A stretch of 58,829 nucleotides of DNA from an alpha proteobacterium SCGC AAA240-E13 (GCA_000504625.1 AZHR01000006.1:1-58829); one strand, 5' to 3'. Counted from the first letter of the stretch, positions 44,101-53,197 are shown. Numbers and translations: made by a program. The notes: generated from the sequence alone by a model not told the origin.

Positions 44101-46290
44101 CTAATTCATATAATTTTTTAACCAATAATTATTATAATCCATTAGTTCTTTAATAGGTATATTAAATTCATTGTCTAGAGTTATTTTTTCTTTTTGTAAT
44201 GTCCCAATTTTCTCAAAGAAAACTGAATTTTTATCTAATATATTTGAAACTTTTTCAAGATCTTTGGTCTTAATTTCAATTATATATCTTCCTTGGTCTT
44301 CTCCAAAAAAAAATTCATATAAGTTAACTAGTGTTTTCGGAGAATCGATTTTAATTCCTAAATTGCCAGCAAAACACATTTCAACTAGGCTAACTAATAA
44401 TCCCCCAGAAGAAATATCGTGAACGGATAATAAATAATTTTTATCTATTAATTCAAGTATTGTTTCACCATTGTTCTTTTCGTTAAAAAGATTTATTTCA
44501 GGGGGAGGACCTTTTTTGTTTTTTAAAATGACTCTTGAAAAAAGTGATTGATTTAAATGTCCGAGTGTTTTGCCCACAAGTAGTAATATATTTTTTTCTG
44601 CTTTTAAATCCATTGTGATCATTTTTGAATAATCTTTAATTAATCCTATGCCACCAATAGATGGAGTTGGCATTATACTTTTTTCTTTTGTTTCATTATA
44701 AAAAGATACATTACCAGATACCACAGGGTACTTTAAATAAGCACAAGCTTCTGCAATTCCTTCTACACACTCTACAAATTCACCCATTGTTTTTTCTTTT
44801 TCTGGATTTCCAAAATTTAAGCAATTTGTAATAGCAATTGGTTTTGCTCCCACAGAAATCAAGTTTCTCCAACTTTCGCAAACAATCTGTTTGCCACCAG
44901 TTAATGGGTGTGCAAAACAATATTCTGCAGACGAATCAATAGTAGCTGCAATCGCTTTTTTTGTTTTATGAACTCTTACAACTCCTGAATTTCCACCAGG
45001 TTTTTGTATAGTGTCACCCATTACCGTATGATCATATTGCTCCCAAATCCAGCTTTTATTACAAATATTGGGGTGGCTTATTAGTTTTTTTAATACATCA
45101 ATAATTTTTAAATTATTAATTTTTTTTTTGGAAAAAATATTTTTTTTAGGAAGAGGAATTTTTTTCCATTTTCTATCATATAATGGAACCTTGTTAGATA
45201 ATAAGTCGATAGGAATATCAACAACAGTTTTATTATCAAATTTCAAAATTAGTTTTTTAGTATTAGTTGTTTTTCCTATATTTGAGAAATCCAAATTCCA
45301 CTTTTCAAAGATTTTTTTTGCTTTTTCTTCTTTACCATTATTTAATATAATTAACATTCTTTCTTGACTTTCGGATAACATCATTTCATATGGTGTCATA
45401 TTTGTATCACGACAAGGTACTTTATTTAAATTGATTTCTATACCTAGATTTCCTTTTGCAACCATTTCAACACTGGATGAAGTTAGCCCAGCTGCTCCCA
45501 TATCTTGAATAGCAATAATAGATTCATCTTTCATTAATTCTTGACAAGCTTCTAATAAGAGTTTTTCAGTAAATGGATCTCCTACTTGAACGGTAGGTTT
45601 TTTTTCTTCTGCGCTGCCATCAAATGTTGTAGAAGCCATACTTGATCCATGAATACCATCTTTTCCAGTTTTTGATCCAACGTAAATCACTGGTTTGTCT
45701 ATACCCACAGCCTTTGAATAGAATATTTTACCTTTTTCTACCAATCCAACTGTCATTGCATTAACTAAAATATTTCCATTATAAGTTTCATTAAAACATG
45801 TTTCTCCTCCTATAGTTGGGATTCCAACACAATTTCCATAATTGCCAATACCTTTGACAACACCATTTAAGAAATTTTTAGTTTTTGGATCTTTAGGAGA
45901 ACCAAAATGAATTGAGTTTAAATTTGCTATTGGTCTAGCACCCATTGTAAATACATCTCTTAATATTCCACCAACACCAGTTGCGGCTCCTTGGTATGGT
46001 TCTATATATGAGGGATGATTATGACTTTCAATTTTAAATATAATTGCTTGCTTGTCGCCAATATCAATAATACCGGCGTTTTCACCGGGGCCTTGAATTA
46101 CAAATTTCCCTTTCACTGGAAATTTTTTTAAGTGAATTTTCGAAGATTTATAAGAACAATGTTCATTCCACATTGCAGAAAAAATTCCGAGTTCTATAAT
46201 ATTTGGATTTCGTTTTAATAAATTGCAAATTTTTTTGTATTCATCTGAAGTTAAACCATGTTCTTCAATAACATTTGGAGTAATTTTCAT
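44101..46290 (-). CDS. purL: Phosphoribosylformylglycinamidine synthase, PurL subunit
   Basis: A 729-residue small-type PurL. NEHCSYKSSKIHLKKFP carries the catalytic His, FKIESHNHPSYIEPYQGAATGVGGI the ATP/Mg2+ site, and YDHTVMGDTIQKPGG opens the second AIR-synthase-like half. It converts FGAR to FGAM using ammonia from PurQ. It works as a complex with PurS and PurQ, both encoded just upstream at 2-8 bp spacing. Confidence 0.96.
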   Translation of the reverse strand: MKITPNVIEEHGLTSDEYKKICNLLKRNPNIIELGIFSAMWNEHCSYKSSKIHLKKFPVKGKFVIQGPGENAGIIDIGDKQAIIFKIESHNHPSYIEPYQGAATGVGGILRDVFTMGARPIANLNSIHFGSPKDPKTKNFLNGVVKGIGNYGNCVGIPTIGGETCFNETYNGNILVNAMTVGLVEKGKIFYSKAVGIDKPVIYVGSKTGKDGIHGSSMASTTFDGSAEEKKPTVQVGDPFTEKLLLEACQELMKDESIIAIQDMGAAGLTSSSVEMVAKGNLGIEINLNKVPCRDTNMTPYEMMLSESQERMLIILNNGKEEKAKKIFEKWNLDFSNIGKTTNTKKLILKFDNKTVVDIPIDLLSNKVPLYDRKWKKIPLPKKNIFSKKKINNLKIIDVLKKLISHPNICNKSWIWEQYDHTVMGDTIQKPGGNSGVVRVHKTKKAIAATIDSSAEYCFAHPLTGGKQIVCESWRNLISVGAKPIAITNCLNFGNPEKEKTMGEFVECVEGIAEACAYLKYPVVSGNVSFYNETKEKSIMPTPSIGGIGLIKDYSKMITMDLKAEKNILLLVGKTLGHLNQSLFSRVILKNKKGPPPEINLFNEKNNGETILELIDKNYLLSVHDISSGGLLVSLVEMCFAGNLGIKIDSPKTLVNLYEFFFGEDQGRYIIEIKTKDLEKVSNILDKNSVFFEKIGTLQKEKITLDNEFNIPIKELMDYNNYWLKNYMN

Positions 46291-46292
46291 TT

Positions 46293-46973
46293 TTAATTTT
46301 TTAATATTAAATTCTTAAAAAAAAGAGAACCATCGTTACCTGATAACATTGGATCTATCATTCTTTCAGGATGTGGCATCATGCCTAAAATGTTTTTTTT
46401 AAGGTTATATATTCCTGCAATATTATTTATTGAGCCATTGGGATTAAATTGTTCTGACGCCTCTCCGTTTTGATTGCAATATTCAAGTGCTATTTGATTA
46501 TTATCATTAAGTTTTTTTAATCCATCTTTTTCAATATAGTAACTGCCATCATAATGGGCAATATGAAGCTGAATTATTTTTTTTTCAAATTGATGAGAAA
46601 AAAAATTAGAATTGTTTTTTATCTTTAGATAAACATTTTTACAAATAAATCTTAGATTTTTGTTAGTAAGTAGTGTTCCAGGTAATAAACCTGTTTCAAT
46701 TAATATTTGAAAGCCGTTACATATTCCTAAAACAAAACCACCTCTATTTGCATAATTAATTACTTCTCCAATTATTCTAGATTTTGCAGCAATACAACCG
46801 TTTCTGAGGTAATCACCATATGAAAAACCTCCAGGTAAAATTACCAAGTCATTTTTTGGCAATTCTTTTTCTTCATGCCACACCATAGTATTTTTAAAAC
46901 CAAATTTTTCCAAAGCAACTTTTATATCTCGATCACAGTTTGAACCAGGAAAAATTATTACGGAGGATTGCAT
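46293..46973 (-). CDS. purQ: Phosphoribosylformylglycinamidine synthase, PurQ glutaminase
   Basis: A 226-residue class I amidotransferase. GGFSYGDYLRNGCIAA and FVLGICNGFQILIETGLLPG hold the nucleophilic Cys, and GMMPHPERM the His-x-Glu of the triad. It releases ammonia from glutamine for PurL. It lies between purS and purL in the operon. Confidence 0.96.
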   Translation of the reverse strand: MQSSVIIFPGSNCDRDIKVALEKFGFKNTMVWHEEKELPKNDLVILPGGFSYGDYLRNGCIAAKSRIIGEVINYANRGGFVLGICNGFQILIETGLLPGTLLTNKNLRFICKNVYLKIKNNSNFFSHQFEKKIIQLHIAHYDGSYYIEKDGLKKLNDNNQIALEYCNQNGEASEQFNPNGSINNIAGIYNLKKNILGMMPHPERMIDPMLSGNDGSLFFKNLILKN

Positions 46974-46980
46974 CTAAATA

Positions 46981-47223
46981 TCAAATTTTTTTGAGTATTT
47001 GATAATTTTCAATTACCAAGTTAACTAAAAGTTTTTTACAGATCTCATCAGCTTTGTTTATTGCATTTTGATAATTATTTTCATTAATCTCTACTTCAAA
47101 ATATTTTCCCTGACGAACGTTATTAATATTTTTGAATCCCATGTTTTTAAGAGTTTGTTTTACCACCTTACCTTGTGGATCGAGCACTTCTTTTTTTGGA
47201 GTGACTATTATAGATATTTTCAA
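46981..47223 (-). CDS. purS: Phosphoribosylformylglycinamidine synthase, PurS subunit
   Basis: An 80-residue PurS with VTPKKEVLDPQGKVVKQTLKNMGF at the N-terminus and NVRQGKYFEVEI in the middle, both typical. It bridges PurQ and PurL in the FGAM synthase complex found with small PurL proteins. The purC stop is 1 bp upstream of it in the minus-strand operon. Confidence 0.94.
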   Translation of the reverse strand: MKISIIVTPKKEVLDPQGKVVKQTLKNMGFKNINNVRQGKYFEVEINENNYQNAINKADEICKKLLVNLVIENYQILKKI

Positions 47224-47224
47224 T

Positions 47225-48010
47225 TTATTTTTTCTTTAAATGAATAGCCGTTGGTTTACTAAATTTGATTTCACTTATGTTGGCCTCTTCAGGTAATATC
47301 TTTAATCTATGAGCTACTTCTTTATAAGCTTGAATTACATTGCCAAGATCTTTTCTAAATCTATCCTTATCAAGTTTTTTTTCGCTAACAACATCCCACA
47401 GTCTGCAAGTGTCTGGACTAATTTCATCAGCCAATAGAATATCTTTTTTATCTGTTAATTCTGATCGTCCAAATTCAAGTTTAAAATCTACTAATTTAAT
47501 CCCAATACCCCTAAACATGCCAAGCATAAAATCATTAACCCTTAAACATATGCTTTTGATTTTATGTAATTCTTCTTCAGTGGCCCATTCAAATGTGATA
47601 ATATGTTCTTTAGCGATTAAAGGATCTCCTAACTCATCGTTCTTAAAAGAATATTCAATTAATGGAGTGTTTAATATAGTTCCATCTGTTATTCCTAAAC
47701 GTTTTGTCAAAGAGCCGGTTGCTATATTTCTAACAATGAATTCTATTGGAATTATATCTACTAGTTTAATAAGTTGTTCTCTCATATTTATTCTTTTTAT
47801 CAAGTGAGTTTTAATTCCAATTTGATTTAAATTATTTAATATATGTTCAGAAATTCTGTTATTTAATACTCCCTTACCCTCAATTTTAGATTTTTTTAGA
47901 TTGTTAAAAGCCGTAGCATCATCTTTAAAATGTTGTATAGCAGTTCCTTTCTCCGGACCTTCGTAAATAATTTTTGCTTTCCCCTCGTAAAGTTTTTTTC
48001 CTTTATGCAT
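47225..48010 (-). CDS. purC: SAICAR synthase
   Basis: A 261-residue enzyme. LYEGKAKIIYEGPE is the N-terminal ATP-binding hairpin, IEFIVRNIATGSLTKR holds substrate-binding residues, and LVDFKLEFGR with LADEISPDTCRLWD the catalytic Asp/Glu residues. It joins CAIR and aspartate with ATP. It is 3 bp after purB. Confidence 0.95.
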   Translation of the reverse strand: MHKGKKLYEGKAKIIYEGPEKGTAIQHFKDDATAFNNLKKSKIEGKGVLNNRISEHILNNLNQIGIKTHLIKRINMREQLIKLVDIIPIEFIVRNIATGSLTKRLGITDGTILNTPLIEYSFKNDELGDPLIAKEHIITFEWATEEELHKIKSICLRVNDFMLGMFRGIGIKLVDFKLEFGRSELTDKKDILLADEISPDTCRLWDVVSEKKLDKDRFRKDLGNVIQAYKEVAHRLKILPEEANISEIKFSKPTAIHLKKK

Positions 48011-48013
48011 AGA

Positions 48014-49306
48014 TTATTTAAAAACTCTATTAAAAATGAAACCTATTTTTTTAATGTGATAATTTACATCGAATATTTGTCTCATTTTTTTGTTACCTAA
48101 TTTGTTATAGATAAATTTGTCACTTTTTAAACTGTCAAATAAAGAAATATTTTTATTCCACGCGCTTTTAGAGTGTTTTTGAACTATTTTATATGAATAT
48201 TCCCGTGACAATCCGCTTTTGATCAATTCAAGCATTACCCTTTGAGAAAAAATTAATCCTCTTGTTAAGTTTAAATTATTTAACATTTTTTTTGGATAAA
48301 CTTTCATATTTTCCAAAATATTTTTCAGTCTAATAAGAGCAAAATCTAACGTTATAGTAGAATCCGGGCCAATATTTCTCTCAACACTAGAATGAGAAAT
48401 ATCTCTTTCATGCCATAACGATATATTTTCTAGTGCTGGAGCAACATAACTGCGCACTATTCGTGAAAGACCGGTAAGATTTTCACTTAAAATTGGGTTT
48501 TGTTTATGAGGCATCGCTGAGGAACCCTTTTGATTTTTTGAAAAAAATTCCTGAACTTCTTGTATTTCTGTTCTTTGTAAATTTCTTATTTCTGTTGCCA
48601 CTCTCTCCACTGAGCCTGCGATAATTCCAAGAATAGAAAAAAAGTAAGCATGTCTATCTCTTGGTATAATTTGCGTAGAGATAGGTTCAACTTTTAAATT
48701 TAATTTTTTAGCAACTTGTTTTTCAATTCTAGGATCAACATTTGCAAAGGTTCCTACAGATCCCGAGATTGCGCAAGTAGAAACTTCCGTTATGGCTTTT
48801 GTTAATCTTTGTTTATTTCTTTTAAATTCCGCGTAAAAACTTGCTATTTTTAAACCAAATGTAGTTGGTTCGGCATGTATGCCATGACTTCTACCAATGC
48901 AAATGGTGAATTTATGTTTTGTTGCTTGTTTTTTTAAAATTTTTAAAATTTCATCAATATCTTTTAATAAAATTTTTGCTGATTGAACTAATTGAATATT
49001 GAAGCAAGTATCTAAAATATCAGAAGAAGTTATTCCCTGATGTAAAAATATTGCTTTTGGACCTACTTTTTCGGTTATAGAAGTCAAAAAGGCTATCACA
49101 TCATGTTTAACTTTATTTTCAATAGTGTGTATTCTTTCTACATTAATCTTAGCTTTAGATCTTATCGTTTTTGCAATTCCTCTTGGAATCAAACCAATTT
49201 TTTCCATTCCCTGTGTTGCAGCTAATTCAATATTTAACCAAATCTCATATTTATTTTTCTCTTCCCAAATGTCAGTTAATTTTTTTCTTGAATATCTTTT
49301 TATCAT
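48014..49306 (-). CDS. purB: Adenylosuccinate lyase
   Basis: A 430-residue fumarase/aspartase-superfamily lyase. GRSHGIHAEPTTFG contains the catalytic-acid His region, TSSDILDT binds substrate, and KGSSAMPHKQNPILSE is the flexible signature loop with the catalytic Ser. It cleaves SAICAR and adenylosuccinate, releasing fumarate. Its start overlaps the map stop by 4 bp, so it is likely translated together with map. Confidence 0.95.
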   Translation of the reverse strand: MIKRYSRKKLTDIWEEKNKYEIWLNIELAATQGMEKIGLIPRGIAKTIRSKAKINVERIHTIENKVKHDVIAFLTSITEKVGPKAIFLHQGITSSDILDTCFNIQLVQSAKILLKDIDEILKILKKQATKHKFTICIGRSHGIHAEPTTFGLKIASFYAEFKRNKQRLTKAITEVSTCAISGSVGTFANVDPRIEKQVAKKLNLKVEPISTQIIPRDRHAYFFSILGIIAGSVERVATEIRNLQRTEIQEVQEFFSKNQKGSSAMPHKQNPILSENLTGLSRIVRSYVAPALENISLWHERDISHSSVERNIGPDSTITLDFALIRLKNILENMKVYPKKMLNNLNLTRGLIFSQRVMLELIKSGLSREYSYKIVQKHSKSAWNKNISLFDSLKSDKFIYNKLGNKKMRQIFDVNYHIKKIGFIFNRVFK

Positions 49307-50079
49307 ATTAAGTATGGAGGATGAGTGAAATTTTTTTCTGATTTTGTAAATATTTCAAAACTTTCTTCTGTTACACCAACAGTGTGTTCAAATTGTGCTG
49401 ATAAAGTTTTATCTTTTGTAACCGCTGTCCATCCATCGTTAAGTATTTTAACTTCATATTTTCCTTCATTTATCATGGGTTCAACAGTAAAAACCATTCC
49501 TGTTTTTAGTTCTATTCCTGTATTTTTTTTTCCATAATGCAAGACATTTGGAGGTTTATGAAAAACAGTTCCTATTCCATGGCCACAAAAATCTTTTACC
49601 ACGGAAAATCCTTTTGCTTCAACGTGTTCTTGAATAACTGCACCTATATCACCTAATTTTATCCCAGGATTAATAATTGAGATTGCCTTCATCATTGATT
49701 CATAAGTTGTAGTTACAAGATTTTTACTTTTTACATGAATATCACCAACATAAAACATTCTACTTGTATCTCCATGGTGACTATCAATGATAGCAGTAAC
49801 ATCAATATTAATTATATTGCCATTTCTTAGTATTTTATCAGAAGGTATACCATGACACACAACATGATTTGACGAGATACAACAAGATTTTGGAAAACCT
49901 TTGTAATATAATGGTGCTGAGTTTCCTCCATTATCTCTTATATATTCATAACATATTTTATCTAAAAAATTTGTATCAACTCCTGGTTTTACAAAAGAAG
50001 TAACCTCATCAAGAGTTTTTGCAGCAAGTTTTCCTGCAATACGCATTTTTTCAAAAAATTCTGAACAATCTTTATTCAT
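49303..50079 (-). CDS. map: Methionine aminopeptidase type I
   Basis: A 258-residue pita-bread enzyme. NIINIDVTAIIDSHHGDTSRMF holds the two metal-binding Asp, CGHGIGTVFHKPPNV the His, and VFTVEPMINEG and SAQFEHTVGVTEE the Glu ligands. It removes N-terminal Met from nascent proteins. Unusually for function but common in this lineage's packing, it heads the purine gene string together with sfsA. Confidence 0.95.
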   Translation of the reverse strand: MNKDCSEFFEKMRIAGKLAAKTLDEVTSFVKPGVDTNFLDKICYEYIRDNGGNSAPLYYKGFPKSCCISSNHVVCHGIPSDKILRNGNIINIDVTAIIDSHHGDTSRMFYVGDIHVKSKNLVTTTYESMMKAISIINPGIKLGDIGAVIQEHVEAKGFSVVKDFCGHGIGTVFHKPPNVLHYGKKNTGIELKTGMVFTVEPMINEGKYEVKILNDGWTAVTKDKTLSAQFEHTVGVTEESFEIFTKSEKNFTHPPYLI

Positions 50080-50085
50080 TTATAA

Positions 50086-50778
50086 TTACAATATTTTAAT
50101 TAGTTTATTTATCTTTATCTCTCGTGGACTTAATTTACAATTATAACAAAGTATTTTGACTCCTTTTTTTTTAGCTTCTAAAAAGGCTTTGTTGTATTTA
50201 GTATCAATTTTATCTGCAATTTTAAACTGGTAACAGTTTTCCCTTTGAATTAAATATAAAATATAACTTTCGTATCCTTGTTTTTTAGCTTTTAGCAGTT
50301 TTATTAAATGCTTTGTTCCTCGCGAAGTAATAGCATCTGGAAATTCCGCAATATTTTCTTTTGTAGAAAGAGTAACATTTTTAACCTCTAAAAAAACTTT
50401 TCTATCATATTTTTTAAGTAGAAAATCAAATCGGGTATTTTCATCATAAACTGTTTCTGTTTTAATATTTTCAAATTCAGAAAATTCTTTAATCGTTTTA
50501 TTTCTAAGTGCTTCAAGAACAATTTTATTGGCAAAAATGGTGTTTACTCCGACCAAACTATTTTTGACTTTAATTAATTCTAAAGTGAATTTAAGTTTAC
50601 GTTTTGGATTATTAGATTGTGAAATCCATATTTTATTATTTTTATCAAGCAAACCTAACATGGAACCAGAATTAGGGCAGTGAGCAGTAATTATTTGGTT
50701 ATTCACTTTAACATCTACGAAAAATCTTTTGTATCTTTTGATTAAAGTTCCAGCTAATAAATTATCTGTAAATCTCAT
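50086..50778 (-). CDS. sfsA: SfsA family protein
   Basis: A 230-residue SfsA protein. GTLIKRYKRFFVDVKVNNQIITAHCPNSGSMLGLL is the N-terminal OB-like domain, and FLEVKNVTLS with AEFPDAITSRGTKHL the nuclease-like domain with acidic/Lys residues. Historically linked to sugar fermentation in E. coli, its molecular role is unsettled; the fold suggests nucleic-acid binding or cleavage. It is the first gene of the minus-strand run and divergent from a CinA-like gene 26 bp away. Confidence 0.92.
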   Translation of the reverse strand: MRFTDNLLAGTLIKRYKRFFVDVKVNNQIITAHCPNSGSMLGLLDKNNKIWISQSNNPKRKLKFTLELIKVKNSLVGVNTIFANKIVLEALRNKTIKEFSEFENIKTETVYDENTRFDFLLKKYDRKVFLEVKNVTLSTKENIAEFPDAITSRGTKHLIKLLKAKKQGYESYILYLIQRENCYQFKIADKIDTKYNKAFLEAKKKGVKILCYNCKLSPREIKINKLIKIL

Positions 50779-50804
50779 AAAAAAAATATAATATTAATTT
50801 CAGG

Positions 50805-51560
50805 ATGAATAACAAATTAAATAAAACAACATCAGCAATAATTATAATAGGAAACGAAATATTATCTGGAAGAACTCAAGATGTTAATCTATCTCATCTT
50901 TCAATTTGGCTTAATAAACTAGGTGTAAGGGTTGAAGAAGTTAGAATTATTCCCGATATAGAAAATAAGATTATTGACTGTGTTAACGAAGTAAGGAAAA
51001 AATTTAATTATGTTTTTACTACTGGAGGAATCGGACCTACTCATGATGATATAACAGCTAAGTCAATATCAAAGGCATTTAATTTAAATTACGAAATGCA
51101 TAAAGAGGCTTTTAATATTTTGGAAAAATATTATAAACCTGGAAAATTTAATGAAGGAAGGCAAAGGATGGCCATGATGCCTTCAAAAGCAAATTTAATT
51201 TATAATCCTACAAGCGGTGCTCCTGGTTTCTCTGTTGAAAATGTTTTCTGTTTACCAGGAGTTCCCTCTATACTTCAGTCTATGTTATCGGGAATAAACG
51301 ATAAAATTTCTGGTGGTAAAAAATTACTAACTAAGACAATTAATTTAAGAACGGTGGAAAGTGAAATTGCTAAACCATTAAAAGAAGTTCAAGAAAATAA
51401 TGGAGAAGTTGAAATAGGAAGCTATCCTTTTTTTAGAGCGGGAACAGTTGGGGTCTCTATAGTTTTAAGATCTGAAGAAGAATCAAAAATAAATATTTGT
51501 AATAAACAAATATTGAAATTTGTTAATTTTAAAAAAATTGAATTAATTACACAGGATTAA
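50805..51560 (+). CDS. CinA N-terminal / molybdopterin-binding domain protein
   Basis: A 251-residue protein with the MoCF-binding fold: SAIIIIGNEILSGRTQDVN, FTTGGIGPTHDDITAKSISKAF and VFCLPGVPSILQSML. This is the N-terminal domain of CinA; the C-terminal PncC (NMN amidase) domain is missing. Such domains can act as ADP-ribose or CoA pyrophosphatases, but no role can be fixed here. It starts 26 bp from divergent sfsA. Confidence 0.88.
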   Translation: MNNKLNKTTSAIIIIGNEILSGRTQDVNLSHLSIWLNKLGVRVEEVRIIPDIENKIIDCVNEVRKKFNYVFTTGGIGPTHDDITAKSISKAFNLNYEMHKEAFNILEKYYKPGKFNEGRQRMAMMPSKANLIYNPTSGAPGFSVENVFCLPGVPSILQSMLSGINDKISGGKKLLTKTINLRTVESEIAKPLKEVQENNGEVEIGSYPFFRAGTVGVSIVLRSEEESKINICNKQILKFVNFKKIELITQD

Positions 51561-51563
51561 TCA

Positions 51564-51971
51564 ATGTTATATTTCGCTTATGGTAGCAATCTTAATCATC
51601 ATCAGATGAAAAATATTCGATGCATTGGATCAAAATATTTAAAGACAACTTTTCTTAAAGATTACCAATTATCATTCTGTCATTCAAATATAGAAAACAA
51701 ATTTGGATATGCAAATGTTATTAAAAAAAAAGGTTCCAAAGTACCTGGCGCAATATGGGAAATTACAAAAAAACATGAAGAGATATTAGATCGTTACGAA
51801 GAATTTCCTGACACATATCAAAAGAAATATTTTTATTTGAATGGAAAAAGAATCATGTTTTATATGATGAATAAATTTTTTATTAAAGAACCTCCCAAAA
51901 GTTATATAAATACCATTATAGAAGGATATAAAAATTGCAATATAGATTTAAATTACGTCAATAAATTTTAA
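51564..51971 (+). CDS. Gamma-glutamylcyclotransferase-like (GGCT/AIG2) protein
   Basis: A 135-residue protein that begins LYFAYGSNLNHHQM, the substrate loop of the GGCT fold. The likely catalytic Glu is in ILDRYEEFPDTYQK. Family members cyclise gamma-glutamyl amines or peptides to 5-oxoproline; broad amine targets are known. It starts 3 bp after the CinA-like gene. Directly after its stop lies a relic of a GCS2-type glutamate-cysteine ligase, so the pair may once have served gamma-glutamyl metabolism. Confidence 0.82.
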   Translation: MLYFAYGSNLNHHQMKNIRCIGSKYLKTTFLKDYQLSFCHSNIENKFGYANVIKKKGSKVPGAIWEITKKHEEILDRYEEFPDTYQKKYFYLNGKRIMFYMMNKFFIKEPPKSYINTIIEGYKNCNIDLNYVNKF

Positions 51972-52064
51972 ATGATAAAATTTAACTCAAGTCCAAGACC
52001 AACAATAGGTGTAGAGATTGAACTTCAGTTAGTTGATAAAAATAATTCAAATTTAAAATGTTAG
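51972..52064 (+). pseudogene. N-terminal relic of a GCS2-type carboxylate-amine/glutamate-cysteine ligase
   Basis: An ATG on the base after the upstream stop opens a 30-codon frame ending at TAG 52062-52064. It encodes RPTIGVEIELQLVDKNN, the characteristic opening beta strand of GCS2 (YbdK/EgtA-like) ligases, where the Glu residues bind metal-ATP. Full enzymes are 350-450 residues. The following 83 bp before bioY show no continuation in any frame, so the rest was deleted. It may still be translated as a peptide. Confidence 0.65.
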
Positions 52065-52147
52065 CATAAATTCTAGTAAATATAGAAATTCCCTCGTGAT
52101 TAAATTTTGTTTTATTATTATTAATAATTTATTATTGTATATAGATT

Positions 52148-52714
52148 ATGAAAAATAACAGTACTCTTGTTCATTTGCTTCTTTCAACGTATAAAATAAA
52201 CACGTATTACAAAAATATAGTTTTAGTACTATTTGGTACTTTGCTTCTGACCGTATCTTCAAAAATTCAAGTTCCGTTTTGGCCAGTTCCTATGACCATG
52301 CAGACATTTATAGTGTTTATAATTGGAATGTCTTATGGTTGGAAATTAGCGCTTTCTACTTTAATTGCCTATCTACTTGAAGGAGCATTAGGGTTACCAG
52401 TTTTTGCTAAAGGTGGTGGCTTACTTTATCTAATGGGACCAACTGCAGGGTACTTGTACGGCATGGCAATAGCAGCAGGTGTTATAGGTTTTTTAGCTGA
52501 GCGTGGTTATAATGATTCCTACATAAAAAGTTTAATATCTTTAATTATAGGAACGGTTATTATTTTTGTATTAGGCGTTGGATATCTTGGTTCAGTTATT
52601 GGATATGACAAAGCACTAGCTGGAGGCTTATATCCTTTTATACCAAGTGAATTCTTTAAAATTGGTTTAGCTATTGTTCTTATCCCATCTATTACAAGAT
52701 ATATTAATAAGTAG
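52148..52714 (+). CDS. bioY: Biotin transporter, BioY family
   Basis: A 188-residue membrane protein with about six helices. SSKIQVPFWPVPMTMQTFIV is the N-terminal BioY motif, and YLLEGALGLPVFAKGGGLLYLMGPTAGYLYG contains the biotin-binding signature. It is the S component for high-affinity biotin uptake and fits an organism scavenging vitamins. No bioM/bioN genes adjoin it, so it works alone or with a shared ECF module elsewhere. Confidence 0.93.
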   Translation: MKNNSTLVHLLLSTYKINTYYKNIVLVLFGTLLLTVSSKIQVPFWPVPMTMQTFIVFIIGMSYGWKLALSTLIAYLLEGALGLPVFAKGGGLLYLMGPTAGYLYGMAIAAGVIGFLAERGYNDSYIKSLISLIIGTVIIFVLGVGYLGSVIGYDKALAGGLYPFIPSEFFKIGLAIVLIPSITRYINK

Positions 52715-52767
52715 ATTTACAAAGATGTGGCCTCTAAAAAAAATATGAATTAATTGAATAACATTAA

Positions 52768-52914
52768 ATGAAAAAATTGTCATCAAAAAAAAAAATACGA
52801 CAAGTCCGAATGTTAAAGAAAAACTTAAAAAAGATGGAGAAAAGGAAAAACAAGAGAAAGAAAAACGAGAAAGAGACAACTGAGAAACAACGTATATTGC
52901 CAAGATCGCGTTAG
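52768..52914 (+). CDS. Possible small basic protein (48 aa)
   Basis: An ATG-to-TAG frame encodes a 48-residue, almost entirely charged peptide: MKKLSSKKKIRQVRMLKKNL, then Lys/Glu-rich sequence ending ILPRSR. It has no hydrophobic core and would be a basic helix. Low-complexity A-rich DNA can produce such frames by chance, and no good ribosome site is seen. It may be a small nucleic-acid-binding protein or nothing. Confidence 0.25.
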   Translation: MKKLSSKKKIRQVRMLKKNLKKMEKRKNKRKKNEKETTEKQRILPRSR

Positions 52915-52961
52915 GTGTAGAAGTTGTTCTTTATTAAATAAAAAAATATATATTAATAATT

Positions 52962-53033
52962 TTATGATAAAACTATAGCCACTGTTAAGAGTACAATAGT
53001 AAGTGATCCAGAGATTAAAAATGCAGTTTGCAT
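52962..53033 (-). CDS. Tiny hydrophobic peptide (23 aa), second of a pair
   Basis: ATG at 53033-53031 reads 23 codons to TAA. The peptide starts MQTAFL and its core SGSLTIVLLTVAIVLS is one clean membrane helix rich in Ser, Thr, Val and Leu rather than the Ile/Phe/Lys/Asn mix that random AT-rich DNA gives. It starts 9 bp after the stop of another tiny membrane ORF. No Shine-Dalgarno sequence is visible. Function unknown; it could be a small subunit of a membrane complex. Confidence 0.35.
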   Translation of the reverse strand: MQTAFLISGSLTIVLLTVAIVLS

Positions 53034-53042
53034 GACAAGGAT

Positions 53043-53120
53043 TTAATAATTAACAAACGGCCCAGTAAGCATAGCAAGCCAATAGCAAAATATAAGAGTA
53101 TAAAATAATTTAATACGCAT
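53043..53120 (-). CDS. Tiny membrane peptide (25 aa), first of a pair
   Basis: ATG at 53120-53118 reads 25 codons to TAA. The sequence begins MRIKLFYTLIF and ends LAMLTGPFVNY: a positively charged start, one membrane helix with Trp, Cys and Tyr, and a short polar end. The topology rule (basic N-terminus inside) is satisfied. The next ORF on the same strand begins 9 bp after its stop, giving an operon-like pair. It is below usual gene-calling limits, and no homology is known to me. Confidence 0.35.
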   Translation of the reverse strand: MRIKLFYTLIFCYWLAMLTGPFVNY

Positions 53121-53197
53121 TTGATGTCTAAGTAGTCATCGATTGTGTTCAGATCGTGTTGAGGTTCTGTGTTTGAAAAATATTTGTTGGAAATTTT

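Noticed and set aside
47340..47807. Plus-strand ORF of 155 codons
   Set aside because: It lies opposite purC, whose motifs are complete, and has Ser/Leu-rich shadow composition.
52667..52903. Minus-strand ORF of 78 codons opposite the end of bioY, rich in Ser and Phe
   Set aside because: Its SFSCFSFS-type low complexity is the complement of lysine/arginine-rich plus-strand sequence and it overlaps bioY; no coding character of its own.
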